Shown: positions 33,210 to 41,927, counted from the first letter of the stretch. The stretch: DNA of 64,000 bases from Kribbella sp. VKM Ac-2569 (GCF_004216905.1 NZ_SGXJ01000001.1:1860001-1924000), one strand, 5' to 3'. The notes: generated by a model from the sequence alone, not told the origin. Translations and numbers: made by a program.

Positions 33210-34565
33210 ATGGACAGGAAGCACGAGTACGACGTGATCGTGCTCGGGGCCGGTGCCCCTGGAGAACACTGCGCCGCGACGTTGGCCAAGGGCGGTGCGC
33301 GCGTCGCCGTCGTCGAGCGGGAGTTGCTCGGTGGCGAGTGCTCGTACTGGGCCTGCATCCCGTCGAAGACCCTGCTGCGCCCGGGCGAGGCGCTCGCCGA
33401 GGCCCTCGACACGCCCGGCGCCAGGGAGGCCGTCACCGGTTCCCTCGACGTAGCCGCGGCTCTGGCGTGGCGTGACTTCATGGTCTCGGGCTACGACGAC
33501 TCCGGTCAGGTCTCGTGGGCCAAGGGCGCCGGAATCGAGGTACTACGCGGTTACGGCCGGCTCGCCGGCCCGCACACGATCGCGGTGGACGACCGGACCT
33601 TCACTGCCGACGCGATCGTGGTCGCGACCGGCGCCGATCCGATGATTCCGCCGGTACCCGGGCTCTCGGATCTGCCCGGCGTGTGGACGAACCGCGACGT
33701 CACCGGGATGGTCGACGTACCGGACCGGCTCCTCGTCCTCGGCGGCGGCGCGACCGGCGTCGAGATGAGTCAGGCGCTGGCCCGGATGGGCACGGCCGTG
33801 ACGCTCCTCGAGCGCGGCGAGCACCTGCTGCCCCGCGAGCCGCGGGCGGTCGGCGAGGCGATCGCGACCGCGCTCGCCGCGGACAACGTCGACGTCCGGG
33901 TCGGCACCGGCGTGGAGCGGGCCGCGCTCGCCGGATCGACGTACGTCGTCGACCTCAGTGACGGAACCCAGCTGACGGGTGATCGGATCCTGGTCGCGAC
34001 CGGTCGCCGGCCGCGCGTCGAGGGCATCGGGCTGGACACCGTCGGCATCGATCCCGACCCACGAGGCATCCCGGTCGACGACACACTCCAGGCAGCTCCC
34101 GGCATCTGGGCGATCGGCGACGTCACAGGACTCTGGCAACTGACGCACGTCGGCGAGTACCAAGGACGCGTTGCCGCGAGCAACATCCTCGGCGTCCCCC
34201 GTGCGGCGGACTACGAAGCGGTGCCGCGGGTCGTGTACACCTATCCGCAGGCCGCGTCCGTCGGCGCCGCGAACGGAGCGTTCGTGGCGACGATCCAGCT
34301 GTCCGGGGTGCCGCGGACGTCGACGTACCTGCGCTCGTACGACACCCAACCGGGCTTCCTTACGCTCGTCTCCGACGGAACCGTGATCACCGGCGCGTAC
34401 GCCGTCGGCCCGGAAGCCGGCGAATGGCTGCAACAAGCGACCCTCGCCATCCGCGCGAAGGTCCCGCTCCCCGTCCTCCTCGACGTCATCCAGCCGTTCC
34501 CGACCTTCTCAGAAGCCTTCCTGCACGCCCTCCGCGACCTCGAAGCCCAGATCGCCACCCGCTGA
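33210..34565 (+). CDS. FAD-dependent pyridine nucleotide-disulfide oxidoreductase
   Basis: A 451-residue flavoprotein of the mercuric reductase/lipoamide dehydrogenase family: FAD motif GAGAPGEHCA near 13-22, redox-active pair Cys44 and Cys49 (CSYWACIPSK), NAD motif GGGATGVEMSQ and second FAD motif WAIGDVTG. At the C-terminus the usual HPTxSE base motif reads FPTFSE: the catalytic His is replaced, so it may not be a classical disulfide reductase. An AAAGGAG ribosome site precedes the ATG. It is divergent from the exporter, with a GGGAC-rich region between them. Substrate unknown. Confidence 0.88.
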   Translation: MDRKHEYDVIVLGAGAPGEHCAATLAKGGARVAVVERELLGGECSYWACIPSKTLLRPGEALAEALDTPGAREAVTGSLDVAAALAWRDFMVSGYDDSGQVSWAKGAGIEVLRGYGRLAGPHTIAVDDRTFTADAIVVATGADPMIPPVPGLSDLPGVWTNRDVTGMVDVPDRLLVLGGGATGVEMSQALARMGTAVTLLERGEHLLPREPRAVGEAIATALAADNVDVRVGTGVERAALAGSTYVVDLSDGTQLTGDRILVATGRRPRVEGIGLDTVGIDPDPRGIPVDDTLQAAPGIWAIGDVTGLWQLTHVGEYQGRVAASNILGVPRAADYEAVPRVVYTYPQAASVGAANGAFVATIQLSGVPRTSTYLRSYDTQPGFLTLVSDGTVITGAYAVGPEAGEWLQQATLAIRAKVPLPVLLDVIQPFPTFSEAFLHALRDLEAQIATR

Positions 34566-34601
34566 GTACCCGGGTTCTCTTCGCGATCGTTGACATCACT
34601 T

Positions 34602-34642
34602 GGGACTTCAGCGGCACGGTGGGTGCGAATCGGCCGTATAGT
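34602..34642 (+). promoter_or_regulatory. Predicted promoter of the first GAF-ANTAR gene with DosR-box-like element
   Basis: TATAGT at 34637-34642 is a good -10. GGGACTTCAG at 34602-34611 matches the left half of the DosR/DevR consensus and would centre near -41 from the expected start, where that activator usually binds. No good -35 is present, as in activator-dependent promoters. Confidence 0.4.
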
Positions 34643-34733
34643 TCGGAGTGTCAGGAACGCCGACTCGAACGGCGTGTCCGGCTGCCCCAGACCCGGCGGT
34701 GCTCCAATGGCGTGTTTGGACGGAGTCGGGTCG

Positions 34734-35528
34734 ATGTCTGTCATCCGCACTGAAATCTCCCGGCCACCAGCACCCGGCGGCTTCCGCGATGATTCCGGCG
34801 GCGCCGGAACAGACGTATTGCTGGCCGGTGGTCTGGCCCAATTGGCGGTGGAGTTGTACGACGTCGCCGGCATCGAGGAAGCCGTGGGCCTGGTGCTGGC
34901 GTACGCGCGGCGCACCACCACGTGCGACTGCGCCGGAGTCGTCCTTGTCGACCGACGGAAGGGTCTGAAGACAGGCGGCGCCACGGATCGGCGAGTGGAG
35001 CAGGCCGACCAGCTCCAACTGGAGTACGGCGAGGGGCCTTGTGTGCCCGTGAGCCGGGAGCAACCAAGCGTTCTGGTCAGCGACACCATCGTCGACCCGC
35101 GGTGGCCGCGGTGGAGCCCACGCGTGGCCGAGCTCGGTCTTCGCAGCGTGCTCACAGTACGGCTGTGCACTGCCCGGTCGAACCTGGGCGCGCTGAGCCT
35201 CTATGCGATCCACCCTGGCCGGTTCACGGCCATCGACGAGACGACCGCGCGGTTGCTGGCCCGGCACGCCGCCGTCGCTATCGCCACCGTCCTGGACGCG
35301 TCGACTTTGAGGCAGGCGATCGAGACCGCCACGCTGATCGGCCAGGCTCAGGGCGTCTTGATGGAACGCTTCACCATCGACGCCGATCAGGCGTTCGCAG
35401 TGCTCGGTCGCTACTCGCAGGACAACAACATCAAGCTCCGCATCGTGGCGGCCGAGTTGATCAGCACCCGGCGGCTCTCCACCAGATCACCGGTGGCCGC
35501 CGCCGACCGATCACCGGCAATCGGCTGA
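34734..35528 (+). CDS. GAF-ANTAR domain protein 1 (RNA-binding antiterminator type)
   Basis: A 264-residue protein: a GAF domain at about 30-180 (EYGEGPCVPVSREQPSVLVS is the typical GAF signature of this group) and a C-terminal ANTAR domain at about 190-245 (IETATLIGQAQGVLMERFTI). ANTAR domains bind paired hairpins in mRNA to prevent termination. ATG 34734 was chosen; an in-frame ATG at 34707 and an open frame to 34590 are alternatives. It is the first of three tandem paralogues. Confidence 0.85.
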   Translation: MSVIRTEISRPPAPGGFRDDSGGAGTDVLLAGGLAQLAVELYDVAGIEEAVGLVLAYARRTTTCDCAGVVLVDRRKGLKTGGATDRRVEQADQLQLEYGEGPCVPVSREQPSVLVSDTIVDPRWPRWSPRVAELGLRSVLTVRLCTARSNLGALSLYAIHPGRFTAIDETTARLLARHAAVAIATVLDASTLRQAIETATLIGQAQGVLMERFTIDADQAFAVLGRYSQDNNIKLRIVAAELISTRRLSTRSPVAAADRSPAIG

Positions 35529-35579
35529 TCGGCGGGTTGGCCCTGGTGGGCGAGACGGAATGGGAGGCGGTGTGGTCAA

Positions 35580-36296
35580 GTGTCATCGTCACGAGTTCGG
35601 CAGATCCTGGCCGAGGTCATGGCCGAGGCGGGAGACGGGCTCCCGGAGAAGCTGTGCCGCACCTGTGCGGTGGCGTTGTCGGTCAGCGGTGTGGGGTTGG
35701 CATTGATGACCTCCGCAGGTCACGGCGGCACCATCACGGCCACAGACGGGCCGGCTTCGATGATGGAAGACCTCCAGGCCACCCTCGGCGAGGGCCCGTG
35801 CCTGGACGCGTCGAACGACGGGCAGCCGGTGTTGCAGTCCGACCTGGCCGCGACGGGACCGGCGCGGTGGCCGGGATTCACTGCTGCCGCTCTCGACGCG
35901 GGTCTGGCTGCCGTGTTCGCCTTCCCACTGCAGGTCGGTGCGATTCGGCTCGGCGTGCTCGGCCTGTATCGCGACACGGCCGGTTCGCTGGACCGGCCCC
36001 AGTTGGCCGAGGCACTGGCGTTCGCGGAGGCTGCCACCACGATCTTGCTGTCCTTGCAGGACAAGGCCACACCGGGCGAGCCGCTGCATCCGCAGTTGGC
36101 CGAGGCCGTCGAGAGCCGCCGCGAGATTCATCAGGCGACCGGGATGATCTCGGTGCAGGCCGGCGTCGGCATGACCGACGCGCTGCTGCGGCTACGCGCC
36201 CACGCCTTCAGCAGTGAACGTTCTCTGATCGAGGTGGCCAAGGAGGTAGTCGACAGGCGGCTGCGCTTCACGCCCGAAGACGATCATCATGAATAG
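35580..36296 (+). CDS. GAF-ANTAR domain protein 2
   Basis: A 238-residue paralogue of its two neighbours. The GAF domain spans about 15-160 (LGEGPCLDASNDGQPVLQSD) and the ANTAR domain about 170-228 (RREIHQATGMISVQAGVGMT). The start is GTG at 35580, 51 bases after the previous stop. No partner kinase is encoded nearby, so the GAF domain probably senses its own ligand or redox cue. Confidence 0.87.
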   Translation: MSSSRVRQILAEVMAEAGDGLPEKLCRTCAVALSVSGVGLALMTSAGHGGTITATDGPASMMEDLQATLGEGPCLDASNDGQPVLQSDLAATGPARWPGFTAAALDAGLAAVFAFPLQVGAIRLGVLGLYRDTAGSLDRPQLAEALAFAEAATTILLSLQDKATPGEPLHPQLAEAVESRREIHQATGMISVQAGVGMTDALLRLRAHAFSSERSLIEVAKEVVDRRLRFTPEDDHHE

Positions 36297-36341
36297 ACAC
36301 CACGGGTCCCGGGAACATCATCACGTCGGAAGGAGAGCGCC

Positions 36342-37076
36342 ATGAGCAGGGAGCGGCGACTGGCCAGCGTGTTCGTCGAGCTCGCGGACACCCTTGTCGC
36401 AGGTTTCGACGTCATCGACTTCCTGCACACGCTCACCGAACGCAGCGTCGAACTCCTGCAGGCTGACGCAGCCGGTCTGATTCTGGTTGATCCACAAGGA
36501 CAGTTGCACGTGCTGGCCTCCACTACCGACGAGGCCCGACTGCTGGAGCTCTTCGAGCTGCAGAACTCCGAAGGACCCTGCCTGGAATGCTTCACCGCCG
36601 GACAGCCGGTGGTGAATATCGACCTGGCCGAGGTCCAGGCCCGGTGGCCGCGGTTCCAGGCGGCGACCACCGCGGCCGGCTACCGTTCCGTGCATGCCCT
36701 GCCGCTGCGGCTGCGCGGTCAGGTCATCGGAGCCATGAACCTGTTCTGCCGGGACCGTTCCAGTCTCAGCGACGACGACATCGCGGTCGGTCAGGCGCTG
36801 GCGGACGTCGCCACCATCGGTCTGCTGCAGGAACGCACCGTTCGCCACGGCGAGATCGTCGCCGAACAACTCCAGGGTGCGCTGAACAGCCGCGTCCTGA
36901 TCGAACAGGCCAAAGGAGTACTGGCCGAGCGAGCCGGTCTCGGCGTGGACGCGGCCTTCGCCGTACTGCGCACCTACGCGCGCCGCAACGGGCGCCACCT
37001 CAGCGAGGTCGCCGCCGCCGTGATCGACGGTTCGCTGGACTTGACGACGTCGCCCTCCAACCAGCAGAGCAGGTAG
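36342..37076 (+). CDS. GAF-ANTAR domain protein 3
   Basis: A 244-residue paralogue with a GAF domain at about 15-165 (NSEGPCLECFTAGQPVVNID) and an ANTAR domain at about 175-235 (NSRVLIEQAKGVLAERAGLG, HLSEVAAAVIDGSL). A GGAAGGAGAG ribosome site precedes the ATG. It ends exactly against the end of a convergent membrane-protein gene. Three tandem ANTAR proteins with divergent sensor domains suggest one operon responding to several cues. Confidence 0.9.
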   Translation: MSRERRLASVFVELADTLVAGFDVIDFLHTLTERSVELLQADAAGLILVDPQGQLHVLASTTDEARLLELFELQNSEGPCLECFTAGQPVVNIDLAEVQARWPRFQAATTAAGYRSVHALPLRLRGQVIGAMNLFCRDRSSLSDDDIAVGQALADVATIGLLQERTVRHGEIVAEQLQGALNSRVLIEQAKGVLAERAGLGVDAAFAVLRTYARRNGRHLSEVAAAVIDGSLDLTTSPSNQQSR

Positions 37077-37775
37077 TCACCGACCGAGGAGTCCGACGGC
37101 GAAGGAGACGACCAGGACCGAGAGCATCAGCGCCGAGACCGATTCGACCGCCATCAGGAGCTTGGCCCGAACGGTCAGCGGCATGGTGTCGGTGGGGCTG
37201 AAAGCCGAGGAGTTGGTGACGGACACGAACAGGTAGTCTATGAATCCCGGCGCCCAGCCGGACCTGGCCGAGGACCGCTGCGCCACCTCACTGATCGCGT
37301 CGTGGTCCTCGTCCTGCGGAAATCGGAAGTCGGCAGCGGGCAATCCCGGCCGATCGACCCGGAAGCGCGTGACCGGACCGCCCCGATCAAGCTCCCAGTA
37401 CGCGAGCGCGAACACGAGAACGTTCGTCAGCCACACCTGGCCGGCGGCTGCCAGCAACTGACCACCCGCCGTCGCCTCTCCGGCTACCAGCGACCGGATC
37501 AGTAGCACGAGGGCAGTCGTGTTCGACAACGCGATCAGCAGCACGAGTCCGATCGACAGCCGTCGCAGGAAGCGATTCTCCTTGCTCATCCGGCGTGGGT
37601 TGGCCAGGACCAAGGGAACGAACAACAACAGTTCCAGCGCCGGGATCACGAACCGTGGCCCGATCTGCAGAGCGCCGGGCAGGACGGCGTACAACCCGAT
37701 CGCCGCCATCACCCCGACAGCAGCCGGCAACCGGGGCTCAGCCGGACGGGTCTGCCGCGTCCGTTCATCATCCAT
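37077..37775 (-). CDS. Integral membrane protein, possible pore-loop channel-like
   Basis: A 232-residue protein with about five or six membrane segments and a charged cytosolic loop near 135-170 (RVDRPGLPAADFRFPQDEDH). The segment FIDYLFVSVTNSSAFSPTDT followed by PLTVRAKLLMAVESVSALML resembles the pore-loop and last helix of two-helix channels and DUF1345-type proteins. ATG 37775 is chosen; 18 further upstream codons are open but unlike a start of a membrane protein. Function not established. Confidence 0.75.
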   Translation of the reverse strand: MDDERTRQTRPAEPRLPAAVGVMAAIGLYAVLPGALQIGPRFVIPALELLLFVPLVLANPRRMSKENRFLRRLSIGLVLLIALSNTTALVLLIRSLVAGEATAGGQLLAAAGQVWLTNVLVFALAYWELDRGGPVTRFRVDRPGLPAADFRFPQDEDHDAISEVAQRSSARSGWAPGFIDYLFVSVTNSSAFSPTDTMPLTVRAKLLMAVESVSALMLSVLVVSFAVGLLGR

Positions 37776-37832
37776 GCGAGTCACCCTGGCATATGAGTCG
37801 GGGGACGCCCCGCAGGCGGCGTCCTCCAATCT

Positions 37833-37979
37833 CTACACGTGCGTGAGGGTCGGCAGCCCGCGGTTGCCGTCCGGGGCGATGGGAATGAGCTCGAAGGTTC
37901 GTCCCCAGGTGAGGTCGACCGATTCGGCGAAGAAGGCGACGCGGTGGACGCGGCCCAGGTCAGGCCAGGTACGGCCGGC
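37833..37979 (-). pseudogene. Possible remnant of a gene C-terminus after the GH43 gene
   Basis: After and slightly overlapping the GH43 stop, another minus frame reads LGRVHRVAFFAESVDLTWG and on through IPIAPDGNRGLPTLTHV to a TAG at 37833. Nearly every codon ends in G or C, like true genes here, but no start or full-length frame exists upstream, because that DNA is GH43 coding sequence in another frame. It may be a leftover 3' end of a lost gene. The family is not recognised. Confidence 0.35.
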
Positions 37980-38922
37980 CGCTGCCGTCCCACTTGAGGA
38001 CACCGGTGTACGTCTGGCGCTTGCTGGAGTCCTTCACGCCGTTGTGGTTCGCGTCGACGTACGCGTGGAAGGCGATCCGGGTGGTCTTGCCGACGTTGAT
38101 GACGGTCGCGCCGCCCGGTCCGCAGAGCCGGGTCGACTTGGTGGTCATCAGGGTCTTGACGCGGGTGAAGCGACCGCCCCAGAAGGTGCTCGCGGACCAC
38201 ACGTCGGTGTTGTAGGAGCAGTTGATGTAGTCGCCCCGGGAAGCGAACAGCCACACCTTGCCGCCGTGCGCGATCACCGACGGGCCCTCGATCCTGGTCG
38301 AGCTGACGATCTTGGCGATGCTCTTGCCGACCACGCGTGTCCCGGTCTGCGTGTCCATCTGGACCGCGCGGATCTGGAAGCCGTACGCGTTGCGGTAGTC
38401 GCTCTTGTAGATCAGGTACCGCTTTCCGTCCTTGGCCCGGTACGCCGCCGGGTCGATCGCCTCGTACCCGCGCGAAACCCACGGCGAGCAGACGACCGGC
38501 TTGGAGCCCGGGGTGTAGTTCCCCGCCGGATGACGGGAGGTCGCGACACCGATGCAGTGCACGTGCCGTGACGCGGACTCGCCGGTGAAGTACATGACGT
38601 ACAACGCGCCGCGGCTGTCGGAGCTCTGGAAAACCTCGGGCGCCCACAGCAGCGGCTTGCTGTGGTCGACCCAGGCCGGGATCGCCGCCATCGACTTGTG
38701 AATCGCCGACCACCCACCGCTCGTCGTCCAGCGCGTGCCGTATCCCGCGCCGGTCCGGAACAGGTAGTACTTCGAACCGAGATGCGCGAACCCGGGATCG
38801 GCGAAGTCCTCAGTCCCAACCCGCCGAACACTGCTAGGCCCCGCAGCAGCCTCCGCACTCCCCGGCTGCACAACAACCAGCCCCACGAGAGCCATCACAA
38901 CAGCCAGCACAACACGACGCAT
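37960..38922 (-). CDS. Secreted glycoside hydrolase family 43-like protein
   Basis: A 320-residue secreted protein: signal peptide at 1-26 (MRRVVLAVVMALVGLVVVQP, cleaved near AEAAA), then a five-bladed propeller. FADPGFAHLGSKYYLFRTG has the early catalytic Asp position of GH43/arabinanase-like enzymes, and WAPEVFQSSD and IEGPSVI hold candidate acid residues. It would act on arabinan, xylan or related plant glycans outside the cell. GGAGG lies 5 bases before the ATG, so this start is firm although the frame is open far upstream. Substrate uncertain. Confidence 0.85.
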   Translation of the reverse strand: MRRVVLAVVMALVGLVVVQPGSAEAAAGPSSVRRVGTEDFADPGFAHLGSKYYLFRTGAGYGTRWTTSGGWSAIHKSMAAIPAWVDHSKPLLWAPEVFQSSDSRGALYVMYFTGESASRHVHCIGVATSRHPAGNYTPGSKPVVCSPWVSRGYEAIDPAAYRAKDGKRYLIYKSDYRNAYGFQIRAVQMDTQTGTRVVGKSIAKIVSSTRIEGPSVIAHGGKVWLFASRGDYINCSYNTDVWSASTFWGGRFTRVKTLMTTKSTRLCGPGGATVINVGKTTRIAFHAYVDANHNGVKDSSKRQTYTGVLKWDGSGRPYLA

Positions 38923-39308
38923 GAGAACCTCCACAAACCCTGGGCGGACGAGGCTCTCGCAATCTAACCCGCCCACCAGGCCACCAGCTCTCGTGACACA
39001 TGTGCGGGTACGTTGGGCCGATCGATCCGGCGGCTCCTCGCGCGAAGGCGGCGTGACCTGTCGCGGCGGGAAAGAAATCTTCGCTATATGCAACTTTGTT
39101 TCCCCCGCTCGTCGGCCGAGGGTGTGCACGGTCGACAGGTAGAGCACCAGCGAGACACCGTACGCACAACCACAATCACGCTCAGGTGCACTACCCAACC
39201 ACCCGACACCTCCTGTCGAGAATGCACGCGCCGCCACTTCAACCACCCAGATTGACCGGCCCTGGTAGGGCCAGTGTGCGAAGGCAGGAGACCGGCTCGA
39301 CGAAGGCG
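38923..39308. other. Intergenic region upstream of the GH43 gene
   Basis: This 386-base gap between two minus-strand genes has no credible coding frame: the short frames present lack ribosome sites and third-position GC bias. It should contain the GH43 promoter, but I could not identify clear hexamers. A short hairpin near its right end may end GH32 transcripts. Confidence 0.5.
39258..39272 (-). terminator. Short hairpin downstream of the GH32 gene
   Basis: GGCCCT-GGT-AGGGCC forms a 6-base perfect stem with a 3-base loop, 37 bases past the stop of the minus-strand GH32 gene. There is no U-run, so it is only a candidate terminator. Confidence 0.35.
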
Positions 39309-40712
39309 CTAGCTTGAGATCGTGAGTTCTACGAGGTCTACGGCGCCGTCGGTGGTGAAGAGGCCGAGGTGGCCTGGGCCTAGGTCGTAGCGGCGGAAGG
39401 TTAGGGCTACTTGGTTGTTGACGACGATCTGGCCGGTGGTGCCGTCCAGGAGGACCTGCACGGTGTGGCGGCCGGGTGGGAGTGGGCAGTGGCGTTCTAG
39501 TTCTACGAGGTGTGGGATGTCGCCGTCGACCTGCCATTGGGCTGAGCCGGTGCGGCCGCGGGGCCAGCGGTCTAGGACGATGCGGTTGCGCTGCGGTTCG
39601 AGTCGTACGACGGTGGCGTGCTCGCCGTCCGGGCTTGCGTGCAACAACAGCCCGAACGCCTGCGTGCCGGCCGCAACGTCAACGGTCAGCGTGATCAGGC
39701 ACCGGTCCGGCGCGACCTCCCCGACCCACGCGGCGTACCGATCAAGGGCCGGCTCGACGTCGAGCTTTACCTGCTGTACATCGGAGTACGCCGCCACAAC
39801 CTCCGCGGGGAGACCGAACGCCAACGTCCCGTCGTCCTCCTGATGTGCTTCGAGTACGGCGAGATCGCCGGCCCACTGCCACCGGCCGGCATCGGAATCC
39901 CCTTGTTTTGTGGGGATCCAACCGATGATGAACCGACGCCCCTCGTGCTCGACCGACTTCGCCGCATAGAACGCCCGCCCGTCGACGGTGTCACGCCCCG
40001 GCGCGAGCCACGGACCGTCCGGCCCACGCGCGATCCGATAACGCGTCTGGAACGCGTCGGTGAACTCGGAGTACACCAAGTACCACCAATCGCCCCACTG
40101 GAACACGTCCGGGCACTCCTGCGTGATGAACCGGTGCGGCTCCCACAACGGCTCCACAATCGTCCACCGCGCCAGGTCGGTCGACGTCAATCGCGCGACG
40201 ACGCCACACCGACGATCCGGCCCATCGACGTACCGCGCCGCCAAAACCATCTGCCACGGCTGATCGGCTGCGGTCCGGTAGACGAACGGATCCCGCCAGT
40301 CCTGGGGCACGTACCCCGGCGGTGCACCAAAAGATTCCGAGGCGAGCTTGGTCCAACGCGTCGGATCGCCGTCGCTGACCGCGTGGCACACCACCTGGAA
40401 GTCACCGTCCGCGTCCCCGCGCCGCGGATTGTGCCCGGTGTAGAAGAGATGCAGCTGAGAACCATCGGCAATCACACTGCCCGTGTAGCAGTCGAAATCG
40501 ACCGCATCCCGATCCCCCGCCGGCAGTACGACGCCGTGGTCCGTGTACTGCACGAAGTCCGTGGTGGACACCAACGCCCACGGCATCCCACTCGCACCGG
40601 CGGTCGGGTCCTCGGGACGCTCGTCCAGCAGGTAGAACAGCCAGATCCGGCCGGCATGACTGAACGGAATCACATCACCGACGAAGCCCGACGACGGGCG
40701 CCAATGGATCAT
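39309..40712 (-). CDS. Glycoside hydrolase family 32 protein (intracellular fructosidase-like)
   Basis: A 467-residue GH32 protein: an N-terminal five-bladed propeller and a C-terminal beta-sandwich (about 320-467). GDVIPF near residue 12 is in the place of the nucleophile Asp motif (usually NDPNG), WRDPFVY holds the transition-state Asp and TQECPDVF holds the acid/base Glu. It has no signal peptide, so it would split imported fructo-oligosaccharides or sucrose in the cytosol. The start overlaps the LacI stop (ATGA); the pair forms one operon divergent from the sugar importer. Confidence 0.88.
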   Translation of the reverse strand: MIHWRPSSGFVGDVIPFSHAGRIWLFYLLDERPEDPTAGASGMPWALVSTTDFVQYTDHGVVLPAGDRDAVDFDCYTGSVIADGSQLHLFYTGHNPRRGDADGDFQVVCHAVSDGDPTRWTKLASESFGAPPGYVPQDWRDPFVYRTAADQPWQMVLAARYVDGPDRRCGVVARLTSTDLARWTIVEPLWEPHRFITQECPDVFQWGDWWYLVYSEFTDAFQTRYRIARGPDGPWLAPGRDTVDGRAFYAAKSVEHEGRRFIIGWIPTKQGDSDAGRWQWAGDLAVLEAHQEDDGTLAFGLPAEVVAAYSDVQQVKLDVEPALDRYAAWVGEVAPDRCLITLTVDVAAGTQAFGLLLHASPDGEHATVVRLEPQRNRIVLDRWPRGRTGSAQWQVDGDIPHLVELERHCPLPPGRHTVQVLLDGTTGQIVVNNQVALTFRRYDLGPGHLGLFTTDGAVDLVELTISS

Positions 40713-41767
40713 TTCGCAGTAACTCGTGGTCGCCGGCGTGGCGGATCACCGACCGAGTCCCGCTCGATCAGCGGGCAGTCGATGATCACCCGCTCGGGCG
40801 CATCGTCCGGGCCGGCCACCAGGAGCTCGCCGGCCCGTCGGCCCAGCATCAGGTGCGGCAGCTCGGCGGTCGTGAGACCCGGCCGGACCTGGTCCGCGAC
40901 ATCGGGCTGATTGTCGAAGCCGACGATGCTGACGTCCCGCGGGCACTCCAGCCCGAGCGCGTGCAGGGCGAGCAGCGCGCCGATCGCCATCCGGTCGTTC
41001 CCGCAGACCAGAGCCGTCGGGGCGTGCTCGGTGATCACCTCGGTCGCCAGGTCGTACCCGTTCCCGATCTGGTAGGTGCCGTACCGATGTACGAGATCGG
41101 CCGGTCGCAGACCGGCCGCCCGGGCGGCGTCGTCGAATCCGCGCCGACGTTCCTTGCAGGCGTAGTCGTTCCGCATGCCGCCGAGGAACGCGACCTCGCG
41201 ATGCCCGCGTTCGAACACGGACGCCGCCGCCGCACGCCCACCGGCGTACTCATCGGCCAGCAGGACCGTGTCGGCGTGGCCCTCCTCGGGCCAGCAGTTG
41301 ACGAAGATCGTCCGGATCCCGTCGAGGCGCGGGCTGCGGTGCAGCGGCTTGGGCGAGAGCGATGCGTACACGATCGCGGCGACGCCTTGGCCGACCAGGC
41401 TCGCCACCGCGTCGTCGCCCTGGCCCGGATCGTCGGTCGTGTCGACGACCATGCACACGTAGCCCGCCGGCTGGACGACCTGTTGCAGGCCGAGCACGAT
41501 CAGGCCGGCGTACGGCTGGGAGACGATCCCACTGGTCACGACGCCGACGGTGAACGACTTGTTCGACCGCAGCAGCTGGGCCGCCCGGTTCGGGACGAAG
41601 TCGAGCTCGGCCGCGGCTTGGAGCACACGCCGCCTGGTCTCCTCGGCGACCGCGACGTCGCGGCGGTCGTTGAGCACGAACGAGACGGTCGGCTGGGACA
41701 CCCCCGCGCGCCGGGCGACGTCGGTCATCGTGACGCGTTTCGGCCGGCCGTCCGCCTGCTTCGCCAT
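40709..41767 (-). CDS. LacI-family transcriptional regulator of the fructan/sucrose module
   Basis: A 352-residue LacI repressor: N-terminal helix-turn-helix at about 13-60 (TMTDVARRAGVSQPTVSFVL) with the minor-groove helix segment AAQLLRSN, followed by a periplasmic-binding-protein-like sensor domain. The ATG at 41767 has AAGGGGA upstream. Two identical palindromes of LacI type lie between it and the importer, so it should repress both directions, released by fructose, sucrose or a phosphorylated product. Confidence 0.93.
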   Translation of the reverse strand: MAKQADGRPKRVTMTDVARRAGVSQPTVSFVLNDRRDVAVAEETRRRVLQAAAELDFVPNRAAQLLRSNKSFTVGVVTSGIVSQPYAGLIVLGLQQVVQPAGYVCMVVDTTDDPGQGDDAVASLVGQGVAAIVYASLSPKPLHRSPRLDGIRTIFVNCWPEEGHADTVLLADEYAGGRAAAASVFERGHREVAFLGGMRNDYACKERRRGFDDAARAAGLRPADLVHRYGTYQIGNGYDLATEVITEHAPTALVCGNDRMAIGALLALHALGLECPRDVSIVGFDNQPDVADQVRPGLTTAELPHLMLGRRAGELLVAGPDDAPERVIIDCPLIERDSVGDPPRRRPRVTAK

Positions 41768-41827
41768 GGTTCCCCTTAACGGTCCGCGGCCTCCGAGCCG
41801 CAGCCAATTTACTATCACAGCTCGACC

Positions 41828-41839
41828 CAATACGTATTG
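41828..41839. promoter_or_regulatory. LacI operator copy 1
   Basis: CAATACGTATTG, a perfect 12-base palindrome with the central CG typical of LacI-family operators. An identical copy lies 46 bases downstream. It overlaps the likely -35 of the importer promoter. Confidence 0.85.
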
Positions 41840-41866
41840 CGCACCACCGTACACCGCTGCTACCGT
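41837..41866 (+). promoter_or_regulatory. Possible promoter of the sugar importer operon
   Basis: TTGCGC at 41837-41842 and TACCGT at 41861-41866 with an 18-base spacer are moderate -35/-10 matches. The expected start near 41873 lies at operator copy 2, so both operators would block this promoter. Confidence 0.4.
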
Positions 41867-41873
41867 CCCGGGT

Positions 41874-41885
41874 CAATACGTATTG
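41874..41885. promoter_or_regulatory. LacI operator copy 2
   Basis: An exact second CAATACGTATTG palindrome, 43 bases before the importer start codon. Centre-to-centre distance to copy 1 is 46 bases, about 4.4 helical turns. Confidence 0.85.
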
Positions 41886-41927
41886 GGCGGCGCGCCGGGC
41901 CGCCCGATCGGTCAAGGAGGAACCCTC

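Noticed and set aside
37519..38571. A 350-codon plus-strand frame crossing a membrane-protein gene and the GH43 gene
   Set aside because: It crosses two well-supported minus-strand genes and their intergenic gap, and its translation has no family features.
38923..39308. Short frames upstream of GH43
   Set aside because: No ribosome sites, no third-position GC bias and no similarity to known proteins; treated as non-coding.
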